Source of the DNA: Paenibacillus algorifonticola
GTDB lineage: Bacteria; Bacillota; Bacilli; Paenibacillales; Paenibacillaceae
Direction of reading: 5' to 3'
NCBI RefSeq assembly: GCF_000971975.1
Contig: NZ_LAQO01000007.1
Coordinates: forward strand, 186,001 to 250,000
DNA length: 64,000 nt
Program-made: the position numbers and the translations under genes
Part shown: positions 1 through 8,933 of the stretch, one piece after another
Layout of the letters: every line of letters begins with the position of its first letter
Position numbering within the stretch: the stretch's first letter is position 1
The notes under the pieces: model-generated
Told to the model about the DNA's origin: nothing
The model's database searches: none
What the model saw: only the letters and a program-made list of their open reading frames with translations

Positions 1-2988
1 ACGATATGTTTCTTCCTGATAGACGTTCCACTTGGACGGCTTCTGATAAATGACGTCGGCAACTAAGCTGCTCCCCTCTTCGCCAGGTATCCCTTCCCAA
101 ATCTGCAGCGGATACTCCTCGCTGGACAAGGCGAAGATCGGCATCGTAATGGTGTCAGAGCCATAAGGACCGAAGTCGATATCGTGGAAGCCTACTTGCG
201 TTTCGCCATCTCGGCTCGTTGCTACACCTCTTTCGTTTCCGTTCCCAACATCGCCCCTGCTGTAATCGTAAAGCCCCGCCGAGATGAAGCCATACGGATC
301 CTTGTAGGCGGTTCCGAGCCCCGTTGCCTTAAACTCCAACTGGGAAATCAGCTTCGTCTTGTCCGTGCCATTCTTACTCGTACAACGCAGACGGAAAGCA
401 CCGTCGCCGATGGCGGATATCCTCGCCTCAAGTCCATACGCTTCGACCTTGGCAATATTCGAGTCGATTCCTTCGTCCGTTACGGCACGCCACTCCACGT
501 CTCGATACGAGGTATTTTCCGGCCATAGCTTAGCTCGAACAACAATCTCCTTGGTGGATTCATCTATAATTTGCCCAGACTCGCTGATGATTTCGATTTT
601 ACGAAGCGGCGTTTCTTTATCATCTCCCGTCACGCACGCCAGCTCTTGATTTCTCGTGTTGGCTGAAATGCCTACCAAGCTTGCATCGTTTGCAGGGTGT
701 GACTCGAATTCCGCGACCACAGCTTGCATCCCCTGGGAGGATACCTCGATTCGGATTTTCCCCGACTCCAGCGTCGCGCCGATAATCGCCATCAGCTTGC
801 CGCTAAACAATCTTCTGCTTTTTCCCTTATATGGATCAAAATCTGTGCTGTCCCCATTATCAAGCCCGAGCAATCGGCCTGCACCCGTCACCTCGACTTG
901 AACACGATTGTTCGCGTTGTCTACCGAATGCCCCTGATCATCCAGCATACCGATTTCTACAAAAATCAAATCCGTACCGTTCGCCGTCAGCGCCTCTTTA
1001 TCGGCTTGGAGACGAAGCTTTGTCGCATCCCCGAACGAGGTTCGAACATCGGTTGCGATCACATTGCCATGCTCGTCATAAGCGATGGCCTTCATTTCCC
1101 CTTCCGCATAAGGCACCTTCCACCAGCCGACAAGCTCCGTTCCATGCTCGTGATCAATTTCGTAGGTTCCAATCGTATCCCCATTAAACTGCAGCTCAAT
1201 CTTAGGGGCATTCGAGCAGACCCGAACATCAATCATTTGTCCAACGTTGAAATCCCAATATGGGAAGAGGTGAACCATCGGCTTCGTTTTATAATCCGTC
1301 CAAGCAGCCTGGTAGATGTAATAGGAGTCCTTCGTGAACGTAGCCGTATCGATCTGGCCGAAATAAGAATTTTTCGTATGATACGGTGTCGGCTCCCCGA
1401 TATAGTCGAATCCAGTCCATAAAAATTGTCCCAGCGAAAACGGCGTATCCCGCTCCGCCAAAATACAAGCCTCTGCCGACTTGGCTCCCCAGCTTGTCGA
1501 GCTGTTACCGAGGGCCGAGCATTGCTCGTCATCGTCGGCAAGGATTGATTTTTCGAATGGGAAATGATAAATCCCTCTACTCTGGACGACCGAAGCGGTC
1601 TCGCTGCCGTAGATGATCCAATCCCGGTGCTCCTCATGATGCTTGAGATAATATTTTTCCGCGTAATTGTAGCCAGCAACCTTCACGATATCGGCGCATT
1701 TCTGCGCATTTTCCCATGGCATATAATTCGAGCCAATCGTAACCCGGGCATTCTGCTTCGGATCGAATTCCAATACATAATCCATGAGCATTCTAGTGAT
1801 TTCCTGCCCCCGCTCATCCGCATGCGTATCGTAAATCTCATTCCCGATGCTCCACATGAGCAGGCTTGGATGATTCCGATCCCGGAGCACCCAGCTTTTC
1901 ACGTCAGCATACGCCCAATCCTTGAAAAACCTTGCGTTATCGTAAGCCGTTTTGGATCGCTCCCACATATCAAACGCTTCCGTGACGACGAATAGTCCCA
2001 TCTCATCCGCCAAATCCATCAGCTCAGGAGCTGGCATATTATGCGCTGTGCGAATGGCGTTAACGCCCATTTCTTTCAGCAGCTCAAATCTTCTTCGCAG
2101 CGCATAGATGTTGAACGCTGCTCCTAAAGCACCAAAATCATGATGCTCGCAAACACCATTCAATTTCAGCTTTTTCCCGTTTACCTGAAGTCCCAGCTGC
2201 GGATCAAGAACGATGCTCCGGAAGCCCAGAGGCAGCGTGAGCATCTCCAATTCTTCGTCTTCGCTTCCCCCGCCCGATTCCGGCAATACTCGCTTCATTC
2301 GCGTAATGATCTGATACAAAGTTGGTTCGTCCGCGTTCCATAAGAAGGGATCATCTACAGTTAACGTTTGACTGTTTTTCGTAACCAAGCCGTGTTCTGC
2401 TTTTACCCGCTCCGAAGTAGATACGACCGTCTGCCCTTGGAAGAGGATATCATGCGACAGAAGCACATCTTCTTCAATATGCACATCCGTGTCTATTTCC
2501 ACCAGCCACTTGCCGCCATCTTTCTGCTTGGTTGTAACATACACGCCGTCGGTGACAATGTGATTTTTGTCCCGCTCCTTGAGCCAGACGTTACGATAGA
2601 TGCCTGCTCCCGAGTACCAGCGGCTGTTCGGGCTCTGGTGCACCACTTTCACGACGATTTCATTTTCGCCTTCGATAATCGCATCCGTTATTTCGTGCTC
2701 GAAGGATGCATACCCGTTTTTCCATTCGCCTACAGGCTGACCATTTACGTATACGGTAGAATCCATGTACACACCATCGAAGCAGATCAGGAGCTCTCGA
2801 TCACTCCGAGTCCCACTGAATTTCTTGCGGTACCAGCCAATACTGTTCTCGTATAGCGCCAATGTATTATAAATCAACCAATCGTGAGGAAGATCCACCG
2901 ATTCGAAGTCGAGTCCGGCATGGTCCGCAACATCCAGACCGCTTTTGGCAAATTCCCATCCATCGTTGAAAAGTAATTTCGTATTCAT
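1..2988 (-). CDS. Glycoside hydrolase family 2 (beta-galactosidase-like), 3' end outside window
   Basis: Retaining exo-glycosidase of GH2, probably a beta-galactosidase or related enzyme acting on imported or surface oligosaccharides. The 996 codons in the window run open to position 1, so the C-terminus is missing. The N-terminal sugar-binding domain (DLPHDW, then a GVYMDSTVYVNG strand) is followed by the TIM barrel with the acid/base Glu384 in WSIGNEIYDT and the probable nucleophile Glu463 in YGSETASV. Then come a DUF4982-like region and a C-terminal domain with a GRLLGLDNGD stretch; the last part resembles a CBM6/CBM35 module. The ATG at 2988 follows AAGTGAG; an in-frame ATG at 3009 lacks a ribosome site. 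There is no signal peptide, so it is probably cytoplasmic. It is last in the transporter operon, beyond a terminator. Substrate is not determinable here. Confidence 0.9.
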   Translation of the reverse strand, partial: MNTKLLFNDGWEFAKSGLDVADHAGLDFESVDLPHDWLIYNTLALYENSIGWYRKKFSGTRSDRELLICFDGVYMDSTVYVNGQPVGEWKNGYASFEHEITDAIIEGENEIVVKVVHQSPNSRWYSGAGIYRNVWLKERDKNHIVTDGVYVTTKQKDGGKWLVEIDTDVHIEEDVLLSHDILFQGQTVVSTSERVKAEHGLVTKNSQTLTVDDPFLWNADEPTLYQIITRMKRVLPESGGGSEDEELEMLTLPLGFRSIVLDPQLGLQVNGKKLKLNGVCEHHDFGALGAAFNIYALRRRFELLKEMGVNAIRTAHNMPAPELMDLADEMGLFVVTEAFDMWERSKTAYDNARFFKDWAYADVKSWVLRDRNHPSLLMWSIGNEIYDTHADERGQEITRMLMDYVLEFDPKQNARVTIGSNYMPWENAQKCADIVKVAGYNYAEKYYLKHHEEHRDWIIYGSETASVVQSRGIYHFPFEKSILADDDEQCSALGNSSTSWGAKSAEACILAERDTPFSLGQFLWTGFDYIGEPTPYHTKNSYFGQIDTATFTKDSYYIYQAAWTDYKTKPMVHLFPYWDFNVGQMIDVRVCSNAPKIELQFNGDTIGTYEIDHEHGTELVGWWKVPYAEGEMKAIAYDEHGNVIATDVRTSFGDATKLRLQADKEALTANGTDLIFVEIGMLDDQGHSVDNANNRVQVEVTGAGRLLGLDNGDSTDFDPYKGKSRRLFSGKLMAIIGATLESGKIRIEVSSQGMQAVVAEFESHPANDASLVGISANTRNQELACVTGDDKETPLRKIEIISESGQIIDESTKEIVVRAKLWPENTSYRDVEWRAVTDEGIDSNIAKVEAYGLEARISAIGDGAFRLRCTSKNGTDKTKLISQLEFKATGLGTAYKDPYGFISAGLYDYSRGDVGNGNERGVATSRDGETQVGFHDIDFGPYGSDTITMPIFALSSEEYPLQIWEGIPGEEGSSLVADVIYQKPSKWNVYQEETYR

Positions 2989-3034
2989 GGTCGAACAGCT
3001 CACTTTCATAGGTTTTGAGATAGACAAGACAATA

Positions 3035-3140
3035 GCTCAAGCGTAAACGGCTTTCGCCGTCCTCTGGCAGCAAAGCTACCGTTTCGCGTTGAAATATAAG
3101 CCCATTATAAGAGTGAAACTTATAAAAGCTTATATTTTCA
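3035..3140. repeat. Dispersed hairpin repeat, copy A
   Basis: Intergenic element just upstream of the GH2 start. It holds an AAACGGC/GCCGTCC hairpin, then a GGCAGCAAAGCTACCGTTTC stretch that can close an outer stem, then an AATATAAG/CTTATA half. Related copies lie at 48414-48475, 48509-48600 and, partially, near 51990-52020. It is non-coding and its function is unknown. Confidence 0.6.
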
Positions 3141-3190
3141 AAAAGGGCTAGGTGCAGCCTCCTTATGGAGACTGCACACCAAGCCCTTTG
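3141..3190 (-). terminator. Intrinsic terminator after the solute-binding lipoprotein gene
   Basis: Long stem pairing AGGGCT-GGTGCAG-CTCC with its complement around a TTAT loop. On the minus strand it is followed by TTTTT. It lies directly after the stop at 3201 and separates the transporter genes from the GH2 gene, so GH2 expression depends on readthrough or its own promoter. Confidence 0.75.
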
Positions 3191-3200
3191 TTTTTAGAAA

Positions 3201-4880
3201 TTAATAGCCTAATACGCTTTTCGTCTTCTGAAAAATATCGTTTGCCATATCCGTATAACGCATGCTGCCATTCGCTTCAACCTGAGCCTTATAATTGTCC
3301 CACTTGTCGAAGCTTTCTTGGCCAATAATAAACTTTAATGTCATCGTTTTGACGAAATCCATAAGCGGCGTCGAAATCAATTTCATCTGCTCATTTTCCT
3401 CCGTTGTGGCCATGATCGGCGGTACCAGCTTGCGCACCTCCCGTGTCGCTTGAACGCGGCTTACGAAGTCTCGCTCACCTTCGGTCATCTTGGACATTCT
3501 CAGCTTCTCAGAGCCGCCATAGGCGAACATCCCTCCGGCAAAGCCGTAATCGACGTTCAGCTGTTTTGCCGCGCCTTCATTCATTCCGTTGTAATAAATT
3601 TCTGGATTAAGCACGACATTTCCTTCCGCATCAAGTGTATACGTCTCGCCTTCTACGCCCCACAGGCTGAGCATTTGACCTTCATTGGAGTACCAGAACC
3701 AGTCTATGAAACGAAGCATTTTAATAAAACCTTCTTCGCCCAAATCATCGAGCGCGTTCTGGCTGATCATAATGCCGTTCTCCAAACGGGAGGTCTCGAC
3801 CTGAAGCTTTCCTTTTGGCCCGCCGGGTTGGGTAATCATATATAATTCGCTGTTCGGGTCTTGCATTTTGCTCTTGAAATCAGCCAATACCTGATAAATA
3901 CCGCTTATCACGTAAGTGTCGCCTTTGAAAAATTTAGCTTTTGCCACATCATCTTCTTGTGTAAAGGTTTCAGGGTCCATAATGCCTTCAGTAACCAGCT
4001 TATTGAAATAACCAAGATAGTTTTTGAAGTCATCCGAGTCATCGGCAAATACGAACTGCTGCTTATCATGGTCAAAATCCACGCCGTTGGACAAGCCCCA
4101 TCCTCCTGTGACGCCATATTGCACACCGGCAATGTTCAAGGCCGATTCGCCCTTGAATTGATCGGAGATGACGTATTTTGCACCCGTATGCGCTTTAACC
4201 TTCTTCATCGCTGCATAGAAATCCTCGTACGTCCAATTTCCTTGCTGGCCCTCGACGTCTACTCCCGCCGCTTCAAACACATCTTTACGTATGATATAGG
4301 AATAACCGCCGCCAGCAATTTCCCACATGCCTGGAAGGACATAATATTTCCCATCTTCCTTCAGCTTGGCCTTCAGATCCTCTTCCATTCCCCAATCTTT
4401 CACGGCTTTCATATAATTCGGCATGTATTGCACCCAATCGCTGACGGGGACGATTTGGCCCGTTGCCACGAAAGCGGATTCATCATACGTCTTAGGAATA
4501 ATATAAGGTGCATCTCCACTATTTACCAGTAAAGACTTCTGATTTTCATATTCGGTTCTAGCTGTAATCGACAAATCGAAGGTCACATTCGTTTTTTCCT
4601 GAATCGCGCTCCACAGTCTCCAGTCCTTTTTATAAGGGTAATTCTCATGGTCGCTGTACATCATGGAGTAGGATACGGCTTCATTGGAGTGGAACGTCTG
4701 GTCTTCCCCAAAGGTGTAATCCTTAGCCTCGCCCGCTGCTGACCCGTTCGTGCCTGCCGCGTTCGATGCAGCGGGCTTGTTATTGCCTCCCGAAGTCCCC
4801 TCGCTTCCAGACGTGCATGCCGTCATAAACACGAGCAGCAGCGCCAGCAATCCCATTACAAATGATTTACCAAATCTCAT
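3201..4880 (-). CDS. Extracellular solute-binding lipoprotein, LplA-type sugar ABC transporter
   Basis: Substrate-binding component of a carbohydrate uptake ABC transporter, anchored outside the membrane. The 559 aa protein has a lipoprotein signal peptide ending in VFMTAC, with Cys22 as the lipid attachment site, then a low-complexity Ser/Gly/Asn/Ala linker and a large family-1 solute-binding fold. Its length (above 500 aa) fits the LplA/YtcQ group that works with LplB and LplC permeases. It follows the two permease genes with a 76 bp gap and precedes the GH2 gene, which suggests import of an oligosaccharide cleaved by that enzyme. As usual for this group, no ATPase gene is encoded here; a shared MsmX-like ATPase is the expected partner. 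The ligand is unknown. Confidence 0.9.
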   Translation of the reverse strand: MRFGKSFVMGLLALLLVFMTACTSGSEGTSGGNNKPAASNAAGTNGSAAGEAKDYTFGEDQTFHSNEAVSYSMMYSDHENYPYKKDWRLWSAIQEKTNVTFDLSITARTEYENQKSLLVNSGDAPYIIPKTYDESAFVATGQIVPVSDWVQYMPNYMKAVKDWGMEEDLKAKLKEDGKYYVLPGMWEIAGGGYSYIIRKDVFEAAGVDVEGQQGNWTYEDFYAAMKKVKAHTGAKYVISDQFKGESALNIAGVQYGVTGGWGLSNGVDFDHDKQQFVFADDSDDFKNYLGYFNKLVTEGIMDPETFTQEDDVAKAKFFKGDTYVISGIYQVLADFKSKMQDPNSELYMITQPGGPKGKLQVETSRLENGIMISQNALDDLGEEGFIKMLRFIDWFWYSNEGQMLSLWGVEGETYTLDAEGNVVLNPEIYYNGMNEGAAKQLNVDYGFAGGMFAYGGSEKLRMSKMTEGERDFVSRVQATREVRKLVPPIMATTEENEQMKLISTPLMDFVKTMTLKFIIGQESFDKWDNYKAQVEANGSMRYTDMANDIFQKTKSVLGY

Positions 4881-4956
4881 CGTTTTGCCTCCCCTTTTTG
4901 GTTCGAGCTTTTTTTATATATAACGGAAACGTCTAAAGCGCTCCCCATTATATCGC

Positions 4957-5829
4957 TTAACCTTTGACAGCGCCGATCATCATCCCCTGCACAAAATACC
5001 GCTGCACGAACGGATAGATGCAAATAATAGGCAGCGAGGTAAGAACCATAGCGGTTGATTTGACGCTTGCCGCAATTTGGCTCGTCTGTTCGGATGTAGC
5101 TCCAATTTCAGTCGGACTAACCGCGTTGTCGATAATTTGCTTCAAATACAAGGCAATCGGCCATTTTTCCTTCGACTGCAAATAGAGCGATGGTCCGAAC
5201 CAGTTGTTCCACATCCCGACGATAACGAACAACATAATCGTAACTAGAATCGGCTTGGATAATGGAAGAATAATTCTCGTAAAAATCCCAAATACGCCTA
5301 AGCCATCGACGCGCCCCGCTTCTTCCAATTCGTTCGGCAAGCCAGCGAAAAATGTCTTCATCAAAATAACATTGAAGGCGCTGATCGCCCCCGGAATGAC
5401 AATCGCCCAGATCGTATCTCTCATGTCCAAGGTTTTCGCAATCAGAATGTAGTTAGGGATAAGGCCGCCGCCGAAATACATCGTGAACAGCACGAACGGT
5501 ATAAAAAATTTATTGAGGCGCAGCTTTTCTTTTGAAAGGGGATACGACATAACTGCCGTCGCAGCCACCGCGATAAACGTACCAATGACCGAATAAACAA
5601 TCGTATTCCAGTAGTAACGGAAGAAGTCAGGCTTGCTCAATATGACCTCATAGGTTTTGGTCGTAAACTCCACTGGAAAGATCGTCACCTTGCCCGCATA
5701 AATGGCGGCTTCCGAGCTGAAGGACTGGGCTACGAGATAGACGAACGGATATAAGGTGAAGATGACAACCAGAATCATAAATAGTCCGTTTAAAATATTA
5801 AAAGTGCTAAAGGTTGAGGTTCGTTTCAC
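4957..5829 (-). CDS. Sugar ABC transporter permease, LplC/YtcP type
   Basis: Inner membrane permease of the carbohydrate transporter, 290 aa with about six hydrophobic segments, starting with one at about residues 12-32. The cytoplasmic coupling loop reads ELEEAGRVDGLG (around residues 165-175), the EAA-type motif that contacts the ATPase. It belongs to the MalG/LplC family (type I sugar importers) and ends in the typical MMIGAVKG. It lies 15 bp after the LplB-type gene and before the binding-protein gene, so the three form one operon. Confidence 0.92.
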   Translation of the reverse strand: MKRTSTFSTFNILNGLFMILVVIFTLYPFVYLVAQSFSSEAAIYAGKVTIFPVEFTTKTYEVILSKPDFFRYYWNTIVYSVIGTFIAVAATAVMSYPLSKEKLRLNKFFIPFVLFTMYFGGGLIPNYILIAKTLDMRDTIWAIVIPGAISAFNVILMKTFFAGLPNELEEAGRVDGLGVFGIFTRIILPLSKPILVTIMLFVIVGMWNNWFGPSLYLQSKEKWPIALYLKQIIDNAVSPTEIGATSEQTSQIAASVKSTAMVLTSLPIICIYPFVQRYFVQGMMIGAVKG

Positions 5830-5844
5830 TTGAACGGCTCCTTT

Positions 5845-6780
5845 CTACCACAAGCTGGATTTCGTCGTCCGCTTCGATACTGCGTTTGCGGTCGTCACTA
5901 GAATTAAACCAATGATGCCTTCGAACAGCCCTACCGCCGTCGCATAACTAAAGTTGCCGCCAGTGATGCCCATTCGGTAAACATAGGTGGAAATGACGTC
6001 CGCCGTTTCATAGGTTAGCGGATTGTACAAAAGCAAGATTTTCTCGAAATTCGAGCCTAAAATGCTGCCGATATCCAAAATCAAGAGCACCATGATCGTC
6101 GGCAAAATGCCCGGTATCGTGACGTGCATCGCCAGTCTTAATCGGCTAGCGCCATCGATTTTCGCCGCTTCGTAAAGTGCCGGATTAATGCCGGTCATCG
6201 CCGCCAAATACAGAATCGTTCCCCAGCCTAAGCTTTGCCAGACGCCGGAGGTGACATAGATCGCCGGAAACCATTCCGGCAAGGAGATAAACGAAATTTT
6301 CTCCAAGCCGATTGAAGCGAGTACACTGTTGATCGGTCCCGTTAAGGAAACGATCTCCTTCACCATCCCCGCCACGATGACCATGGATATAAAATGGGGA
6401 AGATACGATACCGTCTGTACAAACTTCTTCCACTTGACCCTCCGCAACTCGTTCAGCAGCAGCGCGAATATTAAAGTAATCGGAAATTTGACCACCAAAT
6501 AACTCACGCTCAAGTTCAGATCATTGAAGAAGGCTCTCCAGAACGTCGGGTCCTTCATAAACATCTCGAAATAAGTGAACCCCACCCATTCCGATCCCAA
6601 AATATTCGGTCCGCCCCTATACTTTCGGAAAGCAATAATGTTCCCCAGCATGGGCGCATACTTGAAAATGAGGAAGTAGATTACCGGTATAATAAGGAAC
6701 GAATACAGCTTCCATTCCTTTTTAACATGTTTCCAAAGCGGAGTTGTATCTACAGACTTGGCTCGTGCATGAGCTGCCAT
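5845..6780 (-). CDS. Sugar ABC transporter permease, LplB type
   Basis: First gene of the transporter operon, 311 aa. It has an N-terminal cytoplasmic segment (about 25 residues), six or so transmembrane helices and the coupling motif LYEAAKIDGASR near residues 200-211. It pairs with the LplC-type permease to form the translocation channel. ATG start at 6780 is preceded by AAGGAAGTGATG. No transcriptional regulator gene is adjacent, unlike many lpl operons, but a CcpA-like site lies about 310 bp upstream. Confidence 0.92.
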   Translation of the reverse strand: MAAHARAKSVDTTPLWKHVKKEWKLYSFLIIPVIYFLIFKYAPMLGNIIAFRKYRGGPNILGSEWVGFTYFEMFMKDPTFWRAFFNDLNLSVSYLVVKFPITLIFALLLNELRRVKWKKFVQTVSYLPHFISMVIVAGMVKEIVSLTGPINSVLASIGLEKISFISLPEWFPAIYVTSGVWQSLGWGTILYLAAMTGINPALYEAAKIDGASRLRLAMHVTIPGILPTIMVLLILDIGSILGSNFEKILLLYNPLTYETADVISTYVYRMGITGGNFSYATAVGLFEGIIGLILVTTANAVSKRTTKSSLW

Positions 6781-7087
6781 TGCGTCATCACTTCCTTATG
6801 AAAATTTACATTTTACGTGTTACGAAAATGAGGCTTTATACAGCTTGAAGCAAATCGTCAATTTCATGAATCATGGCTGGACTGCTTGAGCTGCTTACCA
6901 TTTCCTCGGGAATAATTCCAAGGGGACGAAGCCATCGTATCCAGCGTTTCCAGAATTTCCGTACATGCTATTGAAGCTTGTTCTTTCGTTATGATCTCTT
7001 TCGTTGTGAGTTCTTCGTTCCTCCCTCCCTAAAACGCCAACTCCCGAAACGTTATTCAGTGAACTGTCCGAATTATCTTTTCAACTC

Positions 7088-7101
7088 CGTAACCGCTTTC
7101 A
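7088..7101 (-). promoter_or_regulatory. Putative cre (CcpA) site
   Basis: TGAAAGCGGTTACG on the minus strand matches the catabolite-response consensus TGWAANCGNTNWCA in all but the last base. It lies upstream of the lpl-type sugar operon, where carbon catabolite control would be expected. No promoter was located relative to it. Confidence 0.4.
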
Positions 7102-7330
7102 CTAATTGGAGCAATAATGGATGGCGAGTATATCTTGCAGCTCGCTACCTCCACCTAACATCTAACATCATGAGCTCGGGAACCACCCGTTCCGTCACTC
7201 CATCAATTTATCGAAATCGCCCCCGATCATCAATGTTCAATAACCGAAAATGATGCGCAATTACGGCAAAATGGCGATTTACAATTTGAAACGGATTGAC
7301 CGTTTCCCGAATTTGGAGGTTGTGACATAG

Positions 7331-7368
7331 AAAAAGACGACTTCCGGGTGTTGGGAAGTCGTCCTTTT
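7331..7368 (-). terminator. Hairpin terminator after a lost gene
   Basis: Perfect stem GACGACTTCC / GGAAGTCGTC with a short loop, followed by TTTTTC on the minus strand. It sits 40 bp beyond the stop codon of the 28-codon remnant at 7409-7493 and probably terminated that former gene. Confidence 0.6.
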
Positions 7369-7592
7369 CCATCTATTTACCTCTTGCTGGTATGCCGCTT
7401 GTTTCATGACTAAGATAGGTTCGCTCTCCAGCGCTTCAACATATCGTTGTAAGCGTCACTGGGCTCAGACGGATAGAACGTGTAGTTGCGCCTGAAATTT
7501 TATTGAATATTCGACGGATGTAAATAACCACCTCGTAGGGGCAAAAAAACCTAAGATTAATGACACTTATGATATAACTTCAAACCAAAATT

Positions 7593-7616
7593 TATGTTGA
7601 ATAAATATTCAACATA
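7593..7616. promoter_or_regulatory. Near-perfect 24 bp palindrome
   Basis: TATGTTGAATA and its complement flank a two-base AA centre, with 11 of 12 positions symmetric. It lies 55 bp upstream of the acetyltransferase remnant, where a dimeric repressor operator would be expected. The binding protein is unknown. Confidence 0.4.
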
Positions 7617-7671
7617 TTACATAATTATAAAATCAGTTTCAAATCGTTTCCTATTGAATAGGGGGTTTTAC

Positions 7672-7785
7672 ATGCTTATAAGAAAGGCAGTAATGAGCGA
7701 CTCAGAGGCAATATATAAATTAATCGAACAGTCCGCAATTCAGGGACAACTATTATATCGTACTCGTGCATCTATTGGATTTTGA
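7672..7785 (+). pseudogene. GNAT acetyltransferase, N-terminal remnant
   Basis: The 37 codons starting at ATG 7672, after an AATAGGGGG ribosome site, read MLIRKAVMSDSEAIYKLIEQ, the typical beta1-alpha1 opening of a GNAT N-acetyltransferase. Normal proteins are about 150 aa. The frame ends in TGA soon after and the acetyl-CoA-binding region is absent, so this is a truncated leftover. The short plus-strand gene that follows is unrelated. Confidence 0.6.
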
Positions 7786-7833
7786 TTCGTGTGATGAAAT
7801 TGCAATGCAAATAAACATTTGAGGAGAAAAAGA

Positions 7834-8442
7834 ATGACATTTACATGTGAATCCAGTAATCTAGATGATTATTTAGAAGAAACTACAGAGGTTGATTCTG
7901 GTCATTTTACGATAAAAGATTTAGCGGCGGAATTATATAGTCAATCATTAAATGAAATGGATTATGTTAAAACGACCTTTGAATTTGTTCGTGATCACAT
8001 ATCGCATTCTTGGGATATTCAAAGTTCTCGCATTACGTGCAGAGCATCTGAAGTCCTTTTCTTCAAAGAAGGAATTTGTTATGCAAAATCGAACCTTTTG
8101 TGTGCATTATTAAGGTGCCAAGGAATTCCAGCTGGGTTCTGTTACCAACGTCTAACTTTGGGAGATACCCCTGATACAGGTCACGTTATCCATGCGTTAA
8201 ATGCTGTTTATCTTAATTCAATTGGAAAATGGATTCGTTTAGATGCGCGTGGGAATAAATCGGGGGTGGATGCTCAGTTCTCACTAGAAGAAGAGAAATT
8301 GGCTTTTCCAATACGTGAAGTATACGATGAAAGCGATTATCCGGTAATTTATACGAAACCAAACATAAAAACAATCAACTCATTACTTCAAAATACAGAT
8401 TGTACTACCATGTATCTTCATGGTTTACCTTCAAGCTTGTAG
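7834..8442 (+). CDS. Transglutaminase-like (papain-fold) domain protein
   Basis: 202 aa cytoplasmic protein with a transglutaminase-like core. The catalytic Cys is in EGICYAKSNLLCALLR, the His in HVIHALNAVYL and the Asp in WIRLDARGN, in that order. Such proteins are predicted cysteine peptidases or amidases; the substrate is unknown. ATG 7834 is chosen because GAGGAG lies 7 bp upstream; an in-frame TTG at 7819 would place the ribosome site inside the gene. It is AT-rich like its neighbours and ends at a strong terminator. Confidence 0.85.
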   Translation: MTFTCESSNLDDYLEETTEVDSGHFTIKDLAAELYSQSLNEMDYVKTTFEFVRDHISHSWDIQSSRITCRASEVLFFKEGICYAKSNLLCALLRCQGIPAGFCYQRLTLGDTPDTGHVIHALNAVYLNSIGKWIRLDARGNKSGVDAQFSLEEEKLAFPIREVYDESDYPVIYTKPNIKTINSLLQNTDCTTMYLHGLPSSL

Positions 8443-8467
8443 CCTTAATTTTTATGGATTAATAATC

Positions 8468-8504
8468 ATATGACCGCCTATACCTAAATGGCGGTCATAT
8501 TTTT
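8468..8504 (+). terminator. Intrinsic terminator
   Basis: Stem ATATGACCGCC / GGCGGTCATAT with an 11 base loop followed by TTTTG, right after the transglutaminase-like gene. It also lies just beyond the end of the convergent Nudix gene. Confidence 0.8.
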
Positions 8505-8519
8505 GTTCAAGAATCAACA

Positions 8520-8918
8520 TTAAGCCATTCCATTCATCTCTTTCTCCAGCATCTCAACAAACTTAATATCGGCTGGCGCGAAGCTATACCCTTTCAGCTC
8601 CTCACGATGAGCCCAACGATAGTCATCATGATCGACTAAAATAATTTCACCGCTTACGTATGTCGCTTTATACGCGACTAGCCGGATATGAGTAGCGCCA
8701 TAATAATGGTCGTTCACACCAAACCATTCCTGAGGAAGGATCTCAATCTGCATCTCTTCCAACAGCTCTCTGCGGAGACAGGACTGCGCCGATTCTCCCT
8801 GCTCGATTTTCCCGCCAGGAAACTCCCATAATCCTTCCTGAGACTTTCCTTTTTTGCGCCGAGCGATTAAAAGCTGATTCTGTTCATTGCTTATAATAGC
8901 CGCAGCCACCTCGAGCAT
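8520..8918 (-). CDS. Nudix hydrolase, MutT/8-oxo-dGTP diphosphatase type
   Basis: 132 aa Nudix hydrolase, expected to cleave (deoxy)nucleoside triphosphates such as 8-oxo-dGTP or modified CTP to monophosphate and pyrophosphate. The Nudix box GGKIEQGESAQSCLRREL-LEEMQ occupies about residues 36-60; the metal-binding REL-LEE is intact, but the usual Gly before the last hydrophobic residue is Gln. The N-terminus (LEVAAAIISNEQNQLLIARR) and ETRE-like length fit the MutT subgroup. ATG 8918 follows AGGAGGGG. It lies 15 bp after the DUF3427 fragment, so the two were probably one transcript. Confidence 0.88.
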   Translation of the reverse strand: MLEVAAAIISNEQNQLLIARRKKGKSQEGLWEFPGGKIEQGESAQSCLRRELLEEMQIEILPQEWFGVNDHYYGATHIRLVAYKATYVSGEIILVDHDDYRWAHREELKGYSFAPADIKFVEMLEKEMNGMA

Positions 8919-8933
8919 TCCAATCCCCTCCTC

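Larger units (their letters stand above)
6781..7592. other. Intergenic region upstream of the sugar transporter operon
   Basis: About 800 bp without a convincing gene. It contains a CcpA-like site at 7088-7101 and a terminator-like hairpin at 7331-7368. On the minus strand at about 7409-7493 there is a short open stretch (RRNYTFYPSEPSDAYNDM...) that reads like the last 28 codons of a lost gene ending just before that hairpin. A second short minus-strand stretch (6870-6990, EQASIACTEILETLDTM) might also be a coding remnant but is broken by frame changes. Confidence 0.4.

Noticed and set aside
6978..7253. 91-codon plus-strand frame upstream of the lpl operon
   Set aside because: No ribosome site, no recognisable features, and it covers the cre-like site.
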